From assembly GCA_016706595.1 (NCBI GenBank), contig JADJJH010000002.1:372001-436000 (forward strand): 64,000 nt of DNA. Reading direction: 5' to 3'. Both the position numbers and the translations under genes were made by a program. Shown in pieces: positions 1-9,259 of this stretch (positions are counted from its first letter, which is position 1; each line of letters starts with the position of its first letter). This DNA is from Bacteroidota bacterium. GTDB lineage: Bacteria; Bacteroidota; Bacteroidia; Chitinophagales; Chitinophagaceae. The notes under the pieces are model-generated. The model did not search any database. It saw only the letters and a list, made by a program, of their open reading frames with translations, and was not told the DNA's origin.

Positions 1-1634
1 GATTGGCCGAAGTGAGTGGAAACATTATCGACCAATGTGTGGCACAAGGTGTTCCGTTTGCTCGAGAATATGGCGGCTTATTAAGTAATCGTAGTTTTGG
101 TGGAACCCAAGTACAACGTACGTTTTATGCTGCGGGTCAAACCGGACAACAACTTTTATTAGGGGCTTACTCGGCACAAATGCGTCAGGTAGCCATCGGA
201 AAAATTAAAGAATACAATCGCCACGAAATGTTAGACGTGGTTACGATAGATGGAAAGGCAAGAGGCATTATAGCCCGTAATTTAGTAACCGGCGAAATTG
301 AGCGTCATGGTGCACATGCCGTTTTATTGTGTACGGGTGGATACGGAAATGTATTCTTTTTGAGTACCAATGCCATGGGAAGTAATGTAACTGCGGCTTG
401 GAAGGCACATAAGAAAGGTGCATTTTTCGGCAATCCATGTTTCACACAAATTCACCCAACCTGTATTCCGGTAAGCGGCGACCATCAAAGTAAGTTAACG
501 CTGATGAGTGAATCGTTGCGTAATGATGGACGAATTTGGGTACCTAAAAAACAAGGTGATACACGTAAACCCAACGAAATTGCCGAAGAAGAAAGAGATT
601 ATTATTTAGAGCGTCGATATCCGGCCTTCGGGAATTTAGTACCTCGTGATGTGGCAAGTAGAGCCGCAAAAGAAAGATGTGATGCAGGTTATGGTGTAGG
701 TAGCAGTAAAATGGCAGTATACTTAGATTTCGCATCGGCTATTGAGCGTTACGGAAAAACAGAAGCTACTAAGCAAGGGAAAAGTAATGCATCGAAGGAG
801 GATATTATTGCTATGGGCAAAGATGTGGTGAAAGAGAAGTATGGTAACTTGTTTGAGATGTATGCAAAAATTACCGGTGAAGATCCCTACAGCGTTCCGA
901 TGCGAATTTATCCGGCTGTGCATTATACGATGGGCGGTTTATGGGTCGATTATGAATTGATGACCAATGTGCCGGGACTCTATGCTTTAGGCGAAGCAAA
1001 CTTTAGTGATCATGGTGCTAACCGTTTAGGTGCAAGTGCTTTGATGCAAGGTTTGGCAGATGGATATTTTGTAATTCCTTATACTATTGGTAATTATTTA
1101 GCGGATGAAATTTCTACACCTAAAATAAATACCAATCAAGTTGCATTCGATGAAGCTGAAAAAGCAGTGACTGATAGAATTCATCATTTCATGAATGTAA
1201 AGGGAACAAAGTCGGTTGATTATTTCCACAAAAAATTGGGTTTAATCATGTGGAATCAGTGTGGAATGGCACGGAATGAACAAGGCCTCAAACAAGCCAT
1301 TGCAGATATTAGAGCATTAAGAGAAGAATTTTGGAAAGAGGTTCGAGTTCCAGGAACAGCTGATAGCTTAAATCCTGAATTAGATAAAGCCGGACGTGTA
1401 GCGGATTTTCTTGAACTAGGAGAATTGATGTGTATCGATGCGTTGAATAGAGAAGAAAGTTGTGGTGGACATTTCCGCGAAGAACATCAAACCGAAGATG
1501 GTGAAGCATTGAGGCATGATGATAAATTTATGTATGTTTCGTGCTGGGAAAATAAAGGTGAACAAGGATGGGATTTACATAAAGAAGATTTGGTGTATGA
1601 TGTGATACATCCAAGTCAGAGGAATTATAAGTAA
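1..1634 (+). CDS. sdhA: Succinate dehydrogenase/fumarate reductase flavoprotein subunit (5' truncated)
   Basis: Flavoprotein subunit of complex II, which oxidises succinate with bound FAD on the cytoplasmic face of the inner membrane. The reading frame is open to the left edge, so the N-terminal FAD-binding motif is outside the window; about 543 codons are seen, against roughly 640 for the usual Bacteroidota form. Visible landmarks are the substrate-side segment GNPCFTQIHPT, the capping domain, the segment HGANRLGASALMQG with its conserved Arg near visible residue 341, and the long helical C-terminal domain. It lies 139 bases before sdhB on the same strand. The membrane subunit (sdhC) would be expected upstream, off-window. 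Family assignment is firm; dehydrogenase versus fumarate reductase direction cannot be decided from the sequence. Confidence 0.95.
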   Translation, partial: LAEVSGNIIDQCVAQGVPFAREYGGLLSNRSFGGTQVQRTFYAAGQTGQQLLLGAYSAQMRQVAIGKIKEYNRHEMLDVVTIDGKARGIIARNLVTGEIERHGAHAVLLCTGGYGNVFFLSTNAMGSNVTAAWKAHKKGAFFGNPCFTQIHPTCIPVSGDHQSKLTLMSESLRNDGRIWVPKKQGDTRKPNEIAEEERDYYLERRYPAFGNLVPRDVASRAAKERCDAGYGVGSSKMAVYLDFASAIERYGKTEATKQGKSNASKEDIIAMGKDVVKEKYGNLFEMYAKITGEDPYSVPMRIYPAVHYTMGGLWVDYELMTNVPGLYALGEANFSDHGANRLGASALMQGLADGYFVIPYTIGNYLADEISTPKINTNQVAFDEAEKAVTDRIHHFMNVKGTKSVDYFHKKLGLIMWNQCGMARNEQGLKQAIADIRALREEFWKEVRVPGTADSLNPELDKAGRVADFLELGELMCIDALNREESCGGHFREEHQTEDGEALRHDDKFMYVSCWENKGEQGWDLHKEDLVYDVIHPSQRNYK

Positions 1635-1773
1635 TGAGATAATTAGACAATGTGCTAATTTGATAATTAGTGAATTGAAGAAGGGAATTTTGATTGAAAT
1701 AATATTAAATTAAATAAGGAAGAGAGGTTTATTTTATAAAATTAAATAAGCATTTCGACGAAAAAATAACACC

Positions 1774-2532
1774 ATGGAACACACAACAATAAACCTGAAA
1801 TTAAAAGTTTGGCGTCAAAAAAATGCACAAGACAGCGGCCGATTCGAAAATTACGACGCCAAAGATATCTCTACCGAGATGAGCTTTCTTGAAATGTTTG
1901 ATGTGTTAAACGAACGACTGATTAATGAAGGTCAAGACCCTATTGCCTTCGACCACGATTGCCGAGAAGGTATTTGCGGAATGTGTAGTATGCATATTAA
2001 CGGTCGCGCCCATGGTCCTTGGCAAGGAACCACAACTTGTCAGTTACACATGCGTGCATTTAAAGACGGGGAAACCATCACTGTTGAGCCATGGCGTGCA
2101 AAAGCATTTCCGGTATTAAAAGATTTAACGGTTGATAGAAGCGCCTTCGATCGCATACAGCAAGCTGGTGGTTATGTGAGTGTAAATACAGGGAATGCCC
2201 AAGATGGGAATGCCTTACCTATCGATAAAGATAAAGCAGATGCATCATTTGCCGCCGCCGCTTGTATTGGTTGTGGTGCTTGTGTAGCAGCTTGTAAAAA
2301 CTCGAGTGCGATGTTGTTTACGTCGGCTAAAGTTTCGCAATATGCCTTATTACCACAAGGGCAACCCGAGCGAACAACGCGTGTATTAAACATGGTTGCA
2401 CAAATGGATAAAGAAGGATTTGGCGCTTGTACCAATACCGGTGCATGTGAAGCTGAATGTCCGAAAGAAATTTCGATCTCAAATATTGCCCGATTGAATC
2501 GTGAGTATTTGAGTGCACAGTTGAGTCTATAA
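1774..2532 (+). CDS. sdhB: Succinate dehydrogenase/fumarate reductase iron-sulfur subunit
   Basis: Iron-sulfur subunit of complex II, passing electrons from the SdhA flavin to the membrane quinone site. The 252 residues show the full cluster set: a plant-type 2Fe-2S domain with C63, C68, C71 and C89, then a ferredoxin-like half with C164, C167, C170 and C174 and the second group C219, C225 and C229. Length and order match the family. It starts at ATG 1774, 139 bases after sdhA; that gap is AT-rich with a duplicated GATAATTAG motif and no obvious terminator, so the two genes are probably cotranscribed. Confidence 0.97.
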   Translation: MEHTTINLKLKVWRQKNAQDSGRFENYDAKDISTEMSFLEMFDVLNERLINEGQDPIAFDHDCREGICGMCSMHINGRAHGPWQGTTTCQLHMRAFKDGETITVEPWRAKAFPVLKDLTVDRSAFDRIQQAGGYVSVNTGNAQDGNALPIDKDKADASFAAAACIGCGACVAACKNSSAMLFTSAKVSQYALLPQGQPERTTRVLNMVAQMDKEGFGACTNTGACEAECPKEISISNIARLNREYLSAQLSL

Positions 2533-3057
2533 TAAAGGCATAAAAAAAAAAAAGGAAAATTTTTAATGATTATCTGTATTGCTACACCGGTTTGCAGACA
2601 CTAACTTTTACCGCGGAGAACAGGAGACGCAGAGATTTTTCTGCAGAAATATTTTTAATCTACGATGGAGATTCTTGGTTGAGTGACCTAGTAGGTATCA
2701 GTATTTTGCTTTAAAGACGCAGAGAAATTTCGTTCAGCTGTCTATTCAATATCATAAATTGCAAGCAATCCACATAAACTTTCATTGCATACACCTAAGT
2801 TTCTTTCAGCTAATACCACTGTAAGAAATGGTAGATAGACCATTTCACAATGGTATTATTAGCTAGACTAAATGTTAATCGTATAATGCCGATGCAATTG
2901 CTGTTTAGGCCAATTTTATTGGACTATTACAGATATGCATTTGGTATTAGCGTATAATTGATTCTTTAACAATTTGATACATGTTTACGGATGATCATTA
3001 ACTTTTTAATCTCGTTTTTATTACAATGCAATACATTTGTTCACCTAAAACATTTGT
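2533..3057. other. 525-base non-coding gap after sdhB
   Basis: No convincing coding frame is present. The gap contains an 11-base direct repeat AGACGCAGAGA at 2625-2635 and 2715-2725, resembling the decayed CGCAGAG repeats often seen between Bacteroidota genes, and a long imperfect hairpin at 2808-2864 (listed separately). No tRNA-like cloverleaf was recognised. The right end must hold the promoter of the M28 peptidase gene, but no clear TAnnTTTG box is evident close to its ATG. Confidence 0.5.
2808..2864. repeat. 57-base imperfect hairpin
   Basis: The left arm (2808-2832) begins AGCTAATACCA and ends AAATGGT; the right arm (2839-2864) begins ACCATTT and ends GGTATTATTAGCT. They pair across a six-base AGATAG loop with a three-base bulge and a few mismatches. 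There is no T-run after it, so it is not a standard intrinsic terminator. It could be a remnant of a small palindromic element, an mRNA 3'-end stabiliser for sdhB, or chance. Confidence 0.5.
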
Positions 3058-4041
3058 ATGCACACTCATTATTGGTGTAAACTTATAGCCATTTCATTTT
3101 TCTTTTTGTTGGGATGCAGTGCTTGTAATTCTGAATCAGAAAACAATACTTCTTCAACAAGCGATTCGAAACCCAAACTCATTACCCCAAATTTTAGTTC
3201 GGCACAAGCATATGAATATGTAAAGGCACAACTAGCATTCGGACCGCGAGTACCGGGTTCAGAGGCACAACAAAAATGTGCAGAATGGATGCAAACAGAA
3301 TTAAAAAAATATGCAGATACGGTGTATTGGCAAGAAGCTGAAGTAGTACAACCTGTTTCGAATAATAAATATAAATCTATCAATATCATTGCTTCGTTTA
3401 ATCCACAAGCCGAGTATCGGGTATTATTATTAGCTCACTGGGATAGCAGACCTTGGGCCGACCAAGATAGTAATCGTAAAAACGAAGCCATTGATGCAGC
3501 CGATGATGGTGCAAGTGGTGTAGCGGTTTTAATGGAGATTGCATCCCATCTTAAAAAAACAAAACCTTATGTGGGGGTTGATATTTTATTGGTAGATGCC
3601 GAAGATGTAGGTAAAACTGAATGGGGTGAAGAAAGTTATTGTTTAGGAACTAAATATTGGGCGGCAAATAATCATGTACCCAATTATAAAGCCATGTTTG
3701 GTATTTGTTTAGATATGGTAGGCGCCAAAGGGGCACAGTTTCCGTTAGAAGGGTTTTCGCGACAATACGCCAGCACCATACAAAAAGAAATTTGGGATAC
3801 CGGCAATCGATTGGGCTTTTCGAATTACTTTGTGTATACCGATGGCGGAAGTATTACCGACGATCATGTTGTGATTAATACCGTAACAGGAATACCCTGT
3901 GTAGATATTATTAATTTACAACCCGATCAAGGTTTTGGAAAACACTGGCATACACATAAAGATAATATCGACATCATCGATAAAAATACTTTACAAGCGG
4001 TAGGACAAACCGTGATGGAAGTGATTTATACGCAGCAGTAA
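3058..4041 (+). CDS. M28-family zinc peptidase / glutaminyl-peptide cyclotransferase-like lipoprotein
   Basis: Predicted lipoprotein of 327 residues with a signal peptide ending in the lipobox LLGC (lipid Cys at residue 20), so it should sit in the envelope. The mature part is an M28-type alpha/beta domain. Zinc ligands and catalytic residues can be followed as AHWDSRPWAD (H127), DDGASG (D150), DAED (E182), LDM (D219) and a late His in KHWHTHKDN. The RPWAD wording and overall length resemble bacterial glutaminyl cyclases, which convert N-terminal Gln to pyroglutamate, more than broad aminopeptidases. Because T9SS signal-peptide cleavage often exposes Gln, an envelope glutaminyl cyclase would make sense here; that link is inference. 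It stands alone between long gaps. Confidence 0.85.
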   Translation: MHTHYWCKLIAISFFFLLGCSACNSESENNTSSTSDSKPKLITPNFSSAQAYEYVKAQLAFGPRVPGSEAQQKCAEWMQTELKKYADTVYWQEAEVVQPVSNNKYKSINIIASFNPQAEYRVLLLAHWDSRPWADQDSNRKNEAIDAADDGASGVAVLMEIASHLKKTKPYVGVDILLVDAEDVGKTEWGEESYCLGTKYWAANNHVPNYKAMFGICLDMVGAKGAQFPLEGFSRQYASTIQKEIWDTGNRLGFSNYFVYTDGGSITDDHVVINTVTGIPCVDIINLQPDQGFGKHWHTHKDNIDIIDKNTLQAVGQTVMEVIYTQQ

Positions 4042-4208
4042 ATTATGAGTGCGGAATGCCAATCAGATTGTATGAAATATTTCATGTGATATTCATTACA
4101 ACGAAGAAAACGTTTGTAGTCAGCAAATAGAAAAATACATCCGTAATCCATCTTATAGAAGTAGGGTGCGGAATAATTTATTTATCTTAGCAATCATAAC
4201 CACATCGC

Positions 4209-5657
4209 ATGAAAAAGAAGATATATAACATCGCAACAATTCTGGTTTGTGTATTCTCAACCATGGTAGTAAGTGCGCAAGAATTTATAACGCATTGGGA
4301 TTTGAGTATTGCCGGTTCAAGTCCAAATCAAATCATTTTTGGTGTTGGTACAACCGGAACAGTAAACTACACATGGGAAACGATACCTGTTGGAGCTTCA
4401 GGTGCTGGAACATTTTCAGGAACCACAGCAACTATTAGCGGCTTACCTACTGGAGCCATGATAAAGTTAAAAATTGATAGTGCGAATTTTAATTATTTTA
4501 GATTAGGTTTCAATCCAGATACAACCAGACTTATAAATATTGAACAATGGGGTAATATTCATTGGAGCAGTATGACATATTCCTTTTATCAATGTCACAA
4601 CTTAATTTGCACTGCAACTGATATCCCCGACCTGAGCAATGTAACTGATATGAGTTGGTGTTTTCGAAATTGTTCCATTCTTAATGGACCTTCAAACATT
4701 GGGACATGGGATGTTAGCAACATTATCAATATGAATAGCATGTTTTGGCGTGCGTTTTCATTTAATCAACCTATTGGAAATTGGGATGTCGGAAATGTAA
4801 CTAACATGTACGGGTTGTTTGCTTATGATACTACTTTTAATCAACCTATTGGAAACTGGGATGTTAGTAATGTCACAAATATGAATAGCATGTTTTGGTA
4901 TACATTTGCATTTAATCAACCCATTGGAAATTGGAATGTAAGTAACGTAACTAATATGTATGCAATTTTCGGAAACGCTCTTTCCTTTAATCAACCAATT
5001 GGAAATTGGAATGTTGGTAATGTGACTGAAATGTATGGGGTGTTTGTTGGTGCTAGCTCTTTTAATCAGCCTATCGGAAATTGGAACGTAAGTAATGTTA
5101 CAAATATGTATGGCATGTTTTATGTCGCTAGTTCTTTTAATCAACCTTTAGGAAGTTGGTCGTTGAATGCAAATGTTGATATGCATGCTATGCTTGATGA
5201 GTCTGGAATGGATTGTTATAACTATTCTCAAACTTTGTACGACTGGGGCACTAATGCTATGTGTCCAAGTAATAGATATTTAGGGGCTGATGGAAGACGC
5301 TATGGAACAAATTTTATAACAGCTAGAAATTATTTGATAAATAATAAAGGATGGACAATTGATGGAGATATAATGAGTCTAAGTAATTGTTCGTTAGTTG
5401 CAATAAACAACTTAAACCCATTCTCTGAAATAGTAATAAACCCTAATCCAACAAATGGAGTAATAAACATTTCATCGCAATTGAAAAATGAAATAAGTGA
5501 AATCAATATCTATAATTCAATTGGTCAACCCATTCTATACAAAAAATTAAAAACAAACAACACGCAAATCGACCTTTCGAGTTTTTCAGATGGTGTTTAC
5601 TTCGTTGAAATAGATGTGGGCAATAAAATATACAGAACGAAGCTTGTAAAAAATTAA
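4209..5657 (+). CDS. DUF285/BspA-like repeat surface protein with T9SS sorting domain
   Basis: Secreted or surface protein of 482 residues. A signal peptide (about residues 1-23, ending VVSAQ) is followed by a unique N-terminal region. Then come 25-residue units with the consensus FNQPIGNWDVSNVTNM-(Y/N)-x-x-F, typical of the DUF285 (BspA-like, leucine-rich-like) family. The C-terminal ~75 residues form a type A T9SS sorting domain (INPNPTNG start, IYNSIGQ, GVYFVEI, RTKLVKN end). DUF285 proteins occur in host-associated and environmental bacteria and are thought to mediate binding; the ligand here is unknown. The nearly identical 75-base repeats suggest recent unequal recombination. Confidence 0.85.
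   Translation: MKKKIYNIATILVCVFSTMVVSAQEFITHWDLSIAGSSPNQIIFGVGTTGTVNYTWETIPVGASGAGTFSGTTATISGLPTGAMIKLKIDSANFNYFRLGFNPDTTRLINIEQWGNIHWSSMTYSFYQCHNLICTATDIPDLSNVTDMSWCFRNCSILNGPSNIGTWDVSNIINMNSMFWRAFSFNQPIGNWDVGNVTNMYGLFAYDTTFNQPIGNWDVSNVTNMNSMFWYTFAFNQPIGNWNVSNVTNMYAIFGNALSFNQPIGNWNVGNVTEMYGVFVGASSFNQPIGNWNVSNVTNMYGMFYVASSFNQPLGSWSLNANVDMHAMLDESGMDCYNYSQTLYDWGTNAMCPSNRYLGADGRRYGTNFITARNYLINNKGWTIDGDIMSLSNCSLVAINNLNPFSEIVINPNPTNGVINISSQLKNEISEINIYNSIGQPILYKKLKTNNTQIDLSSFSDGVYFVEIDVGNKIYRTKLVKN
4761..5160 (+). repeat. Tandem 75-base coding repeats inside the DUF285 gene
   Basis: Units begin TTTAATCAACC or a close variant at 4761, 4836, 4911, 4986, 5061 and 5136, an exact 75-base period, so each encodes 25 residues in frame. 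The last unit is degenerate (FNQPLGSWSL). The spacing is exact and the units are translated, so this is protein repeat expansion rather than a CRISPR array. Confidence 0.9.
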
Positions 5658-5808
5658 AGGCATCTTTAAAAAAGTCAGAGATGAAAAAAGAATCAAGGAC
5701 CATCAAAAAAATTGTTCTCCTCAACTTGTTTGTTGGCATCAAATGGTAGAGAATAAATTTACATTCATAAAAAAGTCTATTTACATTTATCCCTAAATTA
5801 CTTAAATC

Positions 5809-6660
5809 ATGAAATGGCAAGGTCGCAGAGAAAGTGAAAATGTTGAAGATCGCAGAGGCATTGGCGGTAAACAAATTGCAGCCGGTGGCGGTGGTTTAGC
5901 CTTAATAGTTTTGATTATAGGATTTTTAATGGGTGGTGATCCGCAGAAGTTGTTGAGCGATTTTCAGCAATCATCCCAACAAACGCAAACCACCACAAGT
6001 ACAGGTGAAGTAGAAGAAAGCGCTGAAGAAAAAGCCATGTCATCTTTTATGAAAGTAACGCTTGCCGATAATGAACGTATTTGGGATTCGATATTCACTG
6101 CAAACCAAATGCAATATCAAAAACCGGTATTGGTGTTATTTCGCAACCTTACCAATTCGCCTTGTGGCGATGCTACTTCACAATCGGGTCCGTTTTATTG
6201 TCCGGGCGACCAAAAAATTTATATCGATATGTCTTTCTTCGATGAACTAACTAGTCGTTTAGGTGCCCATGGCGATTTTGCTTCGGCTTATGTTTTATCG
6301 CACGAAGTTGCTCATCATATTCAATACTTATTGGGCACTACTCGAAAAATTCAAGGTATGCAACAACAGAGCGAAAAAAAAGAAGCCAATCGCTTATCGG
6401 TCGCACTTGAATTACAAGCCGATTTTTATGCAGGTGTATGGGCGCATTATAATCATCAAATGCTTGAAGATGGCGATATTGAAGAAGCATTAAGTGCAGC
6501 CAATGCCGTAGGCGACGATCGATTGCAAAAACAAGCACAAGGTTATGTGGTGCCCGATGCATTTACCCACGGTACTTCTGAACAAAGAATGTACTGGTTT
6601 AAATTGGGTTACGAAACCGGCGACATGAGTAAAGGAAATACTTTTAAAGGCGTTTTGTAA
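5809..6660 (+). CDS. ypfJ: YpfJ-type neutral zinc metallopeptidase, membrane-anchored
   Basis: Member of the YpfJ/putative neutral zinc metallopeptidase family, 283 residues. The N-terminus MKWQGRRESENVEDRRG is the family signature, followed by a Gly-rich single membrane helix (about 21-41), a Ser/Thr/Gln linker, and a catalytic domain with HEVAH at 165-169 (zinc-binding HExxH). The conserved GPFYCPGD segment at about 127-134 is present. Physiological substrate is not established for the family. The stop codon shares one base with the ATG of the next gene, implying translational coupling. Confidence 0.9.
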   Translation: MKWQGRRESENVEDRRGIGGKQIAAGGGGLALIVLIIGFLMGGDPQKLLSDFQQSSQQTQTTTSTGEVEESAEEKAMSSFMKVTLADNERIWDSIFTANQMQYQKPVLVLFRNLTNSPCGDATSQSGPFYCPGDQKIYIDMSFFDELTSRLGAHGDFASAYVLSHEVAHHIQYLLGTTRKIQGMQQQSEKKEANRLSVALELQADFYAGVWAHYNHQMLEDGDIEEALSAANAVGDDRLQKQAQGYVVPDAFTHGTSEQRMYWFKLGYETGDMSKGNTFKGVL

Positions 6661-7343
6661 TGACCGCCAAGGAAATTTTACATCACTTAGAAAGTTTGTC
6701 CAACGAAACCAATAAAGCAGGCATGAAACGTTTTGCGGTTGGTAACGAAACGGCATTAGGTATTAAACTCCCTGTACTTCGAGAGTTTGCAAAGCCTTTT
6801 AAGAAAAATCATGAATTGGCCATCGACTTATGGAACTTGGGCATACATGAAGCGATGCTGATGGCAACGATGATTGAAGATCCCAAAAAAGTTACTGAAC
6901 AACAAATGGATGCATGGACTCATCAGTTTTACAGTTGGGATATTTGTGATCAATGCTGTATGAATGTATTTCATAAACCAGAATTTGCCCTAAAAAAAGC
7001 ATTTGAATATACCCATGCAAAAGAAGAGTTTGTAAAGCGTGCAGGTTTTGCCATCATGGTATCGTACTCGGTGCATCATAAAAAGGCGCCTGATGAAATT
7101 TGTAAAAGCTTTTTACCCCGCTTAGAAGCAGAAGCTTGGGACGATAGAAATTTTGTAAAGAAAGCTATCAATTGGTGTTTACGAACCATTGGAAAACGAA
7201 GCTCGTATCTCCATCCACATGCATTGGCATGTGCCTATCGAATAAACGAACAGCCCCACCGTTCGGCTCGATGGATTGCAAAAGATGCCATACGAGAGTT
7301 AAACAGTGAGGCTGTATTGAATCGTTTAGGGATATCCAATTAA
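6660..7343 (+). CDS. AlkD-like DNA alkylation repair protein
   Basis: HEAT-like repeat protein of 227 residues of the DNA alkylation repair (AlkC/AlkD) superfamily, which excises bulky or cationic alkylated purines without base flipping. Helical repeats run through the whole chain; family-like segments include SWDICDQCCMN (about 97-107) with the conserved Trp-Asp, and the C-terminal WDDRNFVKKAINWCLRTIG. The ATG overlaps the stop of the zinc peptidase gene by one base, so the two are probably one operon although no functional link is obvious. It converges with the next gene with a 4-base overlap. Confidence 0.85.
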   Translation: MTAKEILHHLESLSNETNKAGMKRFAVGNETALGIKLPVLREFAKPFKKNHELAIDLWNLGIHEAMLMATMIEDPKKVTEQQMDAWTHQFYSWDICDQCCMNVFHKPEFALKKAFEYTHAKEEFVKRAGFAIMVSYSVHHKKAPDEICKSFLPRLEAEAWDDRNFVKKAINWCLRTIGKRSSYLHPHALACAYRINEQPHRSARWIAKDAIRELNSEAVLNRLGISN

Positions 7344-7765
7344 TCTTTGCGTTGGAAACCGAGATACCAACCAATAGCACCACCTACTATTGCCGACATA
7401 ATTGTACCGCCTACTATATCAAGTAAAAGTGGGGTTGTAGACGTATACATAGTAAACATCGACCAAAATTGAACATCAAGTCCGGCAGTTATTAAAAGCC
7501 CTATAATGCCTCCGGTAATGGCCCCGGAAACAAAGGTTCTAACATTACCCATCTTTTCAAAAACATAAGCATACATGATACTAAATAAGAGGCCAGAAAC
7601 AAATACGCCTAACAAATTAGGTTCAGTTTTTGTAACTGCCTTTGCCTCGGGGGTAGTAGAATTGTTCATGGTATCCATTAGTATCATACCATAAATAACC
7701 CAACCGACTAAAAAGTTAACAACGGCACCAATAATTGATGCGATTAGAATTTTTGATGTGTTCAT
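7340..7765 (-). CDS. Small four-helix membrane protein (DUF1761-like)
   Basis: 141-residue integral membrane protein with four predicted helices (about 7-27, 50-72, 77-100 and 110-136). Small residues are abundant (GGIIGLL, GGTIMSAIVGGAIGWYLGF), and the architecture recalls DUF1761-type proteins, whose function is unknown. Its stop overlaps the alkD-like stop by four bases on the opposite strand. The upstream gap (7766-7951) shared with the divergent DUF2851 gene contains several dyad symmetries, so the pair may share a control region. Family assignment is tentative. Confidence 0.6.
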   Translation of the reverse strand: MNTSKILIASIIGAVVNFLVGWVIYGMILMDTMNNSTTPEAKAVTKTEPNLLGVFVSGLLFSIMYAYVFEKMGNVRTFVSGAITGGIIGLLITAGLDVQFWSMFTMYTSTTPLLLDIVGGTIMSAIVGGAIGWYLGFQRKD

Positions 7766-7951
7766 AATAAAGAGGTTTTAGTTTCTGCAAAGTTTGCAAG
7801 CACTTATGTTAATGTTAGAGGATTAACATACGTTAATATGCACATGTGCTTTTAATGTGCATAAGCGCAAAGATTTCGTCAAAATATTTTTTTATGAAGA
7901 TGAATTTTCTGCCTGCCAAGCTTTATTTTTGAATTACCAAACAACCAACTT
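7766..7951. promoter_or_regulatory. Divergent intergenic region with dyad symmetries
   Basis: The 186-base gap drives a minus-strand membrane protein and a plus-strand DUF2851 gene. It contains TGTTAAT...ATTAACA (dyad around 7808-7829) and ATGCACA...TGTGCAT, which also encloses the self-complementary core GCACATGTGC (about 7838-7862). Palindromes like these can be operators or terminator-like stems. A TATTTTTG box at 7924-7931 lies 20 bases before the ATG at 7952 and fits the Bacteroidota -7 consensus TAnnTTTG. Confidence 0.35.
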
Positions 7952-9238
7952 ATGAAAGAAAATCTCTTCCAGTTTATCTGGCTGCATCGCCTATATGGCC
8001 ATAGCAAAGCACTCGAAACCATTGATGGCGAACCGCTTCTGGTTATTAACCCCGGAATTTTAAATACACATGCCGGTCCGGATTTTTTAGCTGCGAAAAT
8101 AAAAATCGGTAATACCATTTGGGTGGGCAATGTTGAACTTCATCTAAAATCTAGCGATTGGTTCAAACATCAACATCAAACCAATAAAGCCTATGCAAAA
8201 CTTATTTTGCATGTAGTTTATGAACATGATGAAGTATTGCCTAGCAATGAAAGTCTACAATTTCCAACCCTCGAGCTGAAAGATTATATTCAATTACCCT
8301 TATTGGAAAAGTATAATTCCATGATGAACGCTATCGGTTTTATCCCTTGCGAAGAAAAATTTTCAACCATCAGTTTGTTCACCAAACAAGTTCAACTCGA
8401 TCGGATGTTGATCGAACGTATTGAAGAGAAAACTCATCATCTTACTCATTTACTTCAAAAATATCGTAACAATTGGCAAGAAGTATTTTATATACAAATG
8501 GCCAAAGGGTTCGGACTGCATATTAACCAAGATGTGTTTGAAAGTTTAGCGATGCATACCCCATTAAAATTACTTACTAAGTATAAACATAACCCGCTAC
8601 AAATTGAAGCCTTGCTTTTTGGGCAATCGGGTTTTTTAGATGATTATTTTGATGAAGCTTATCCTTTGGCTTTACAAAAAGAATATCATTATCTACAAAA
8701 CTTGCATCAATTACAACCTATCGAGAAACATCTTTGGAAGTTTTTACGATTACGTCCTGCCAATTTCCCCACCTTACGTATTGCTCAATTTGCAGCTTTG
8801 ATTAGTAATTCATCACAACTTTTTTCAAAAATTACTGAAGCGGAAAGTCTCAACGAAATTGAAAACTATTTTACATTAACGCTACATGAATTTTGGTTAA
8901 CACATTATTCATTTCAGGAAAAATCAGCAGAAAAAAATAAAAATTTAGGCAAAACATTCATTCAAAATTTAATTATCAATGCTATAGTACCTACCCTATT
9001 TATATTTGGAAAAGTACATGGCAATGAAGTGTATTGCGAACGCGCGCTCGATTTTTTACAACAACTTCCTGCCGAGAAAAATAGTATTACCGAAGCATGG
9101 AAAAATTTAGGACTAGCTGTAAATAATGCAGCGGATACACAAGCCTTACTTCAGTTGAAACATCATTATTGTGACACAAAATTATGTTTGTCGTGCACTA
9201 TAGGATATTCGATCTTGAATGAGCCGGAACATACATAG
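7952..9238 (+). CDS. DUF2851 family protein
   Basis: 428-residue protein recognised as DUF2851 by its N-terminus (LFQFIWLHRLYG, then INPGILNTHAGPDFLAAKI and WVGNVELHLKSSDWFKH). This family is common in Bacteroidota; its function is unknown, and the N-terminal half has been compared with nuclease-like folds only loosely. The last ~30 residues include a CDTKLCLSCTIG Cys cluster, typical of the family C-terminus. No signal peptide, so cytoplasmic. The start at ATG 7952 follows a promoter-like TATTTTTG box. It converges on the minus-strand lipoprotein at 9260. Confidence 0.85.
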   Translation: MKENLFQFIWLHRLYGHSKALETIDGEPLLVINPGILNTHAGPDFLAAKIKIGNTIWVGNVELHLKSSDWFKHQHQTNKAYAKLILHVVYEHDEVLPSNESLQFPTLELKDYIQLPLLEKYNSMMNAIGFIPCEEKFSTISLFTKQVQLDRMLIERIEEKTHHLTHLLQKYRNNWQEVFYIQMAKGFGLHINQDVFESLAMHTPLKLLTKYKHNPLQIEALLFGQSGFLDDYFDEAYPLALQKEYHYLQNLHQLQPIEKHLWKFLRLRPANFPTLRIAQFAALISNSSQLFSKITEAESLNEIENYFTLTLHEFWLTHYSFQEKSAEKNKNLGKTFIQNLIINAIVPTLFIFGKVHGNEVYCERALDFLQQLPAEKNSITEAWKNLGLAVNNAADTQALLQLKHHYCDTKLCLSCTIGYSILNEPEHT

Positions 9239-9259
9239 CTTATTTTATGCAATAAATAT

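Noticed and set aside
4761..5160. Possible CRISPR array (evenly spaced repeats)
   Set aside because: The 75-base units are translated in frame as DUF285 repeats, with no unique spacers between short repeats and no cas genes in the window.
5659..5683. Third partial copy of the palindromic element (GGCATCTTTAAAAA)
   Set aside because: Only about 15 bases match one end and the rest is unrelated; likely a chance match or a small terminator-like stem.
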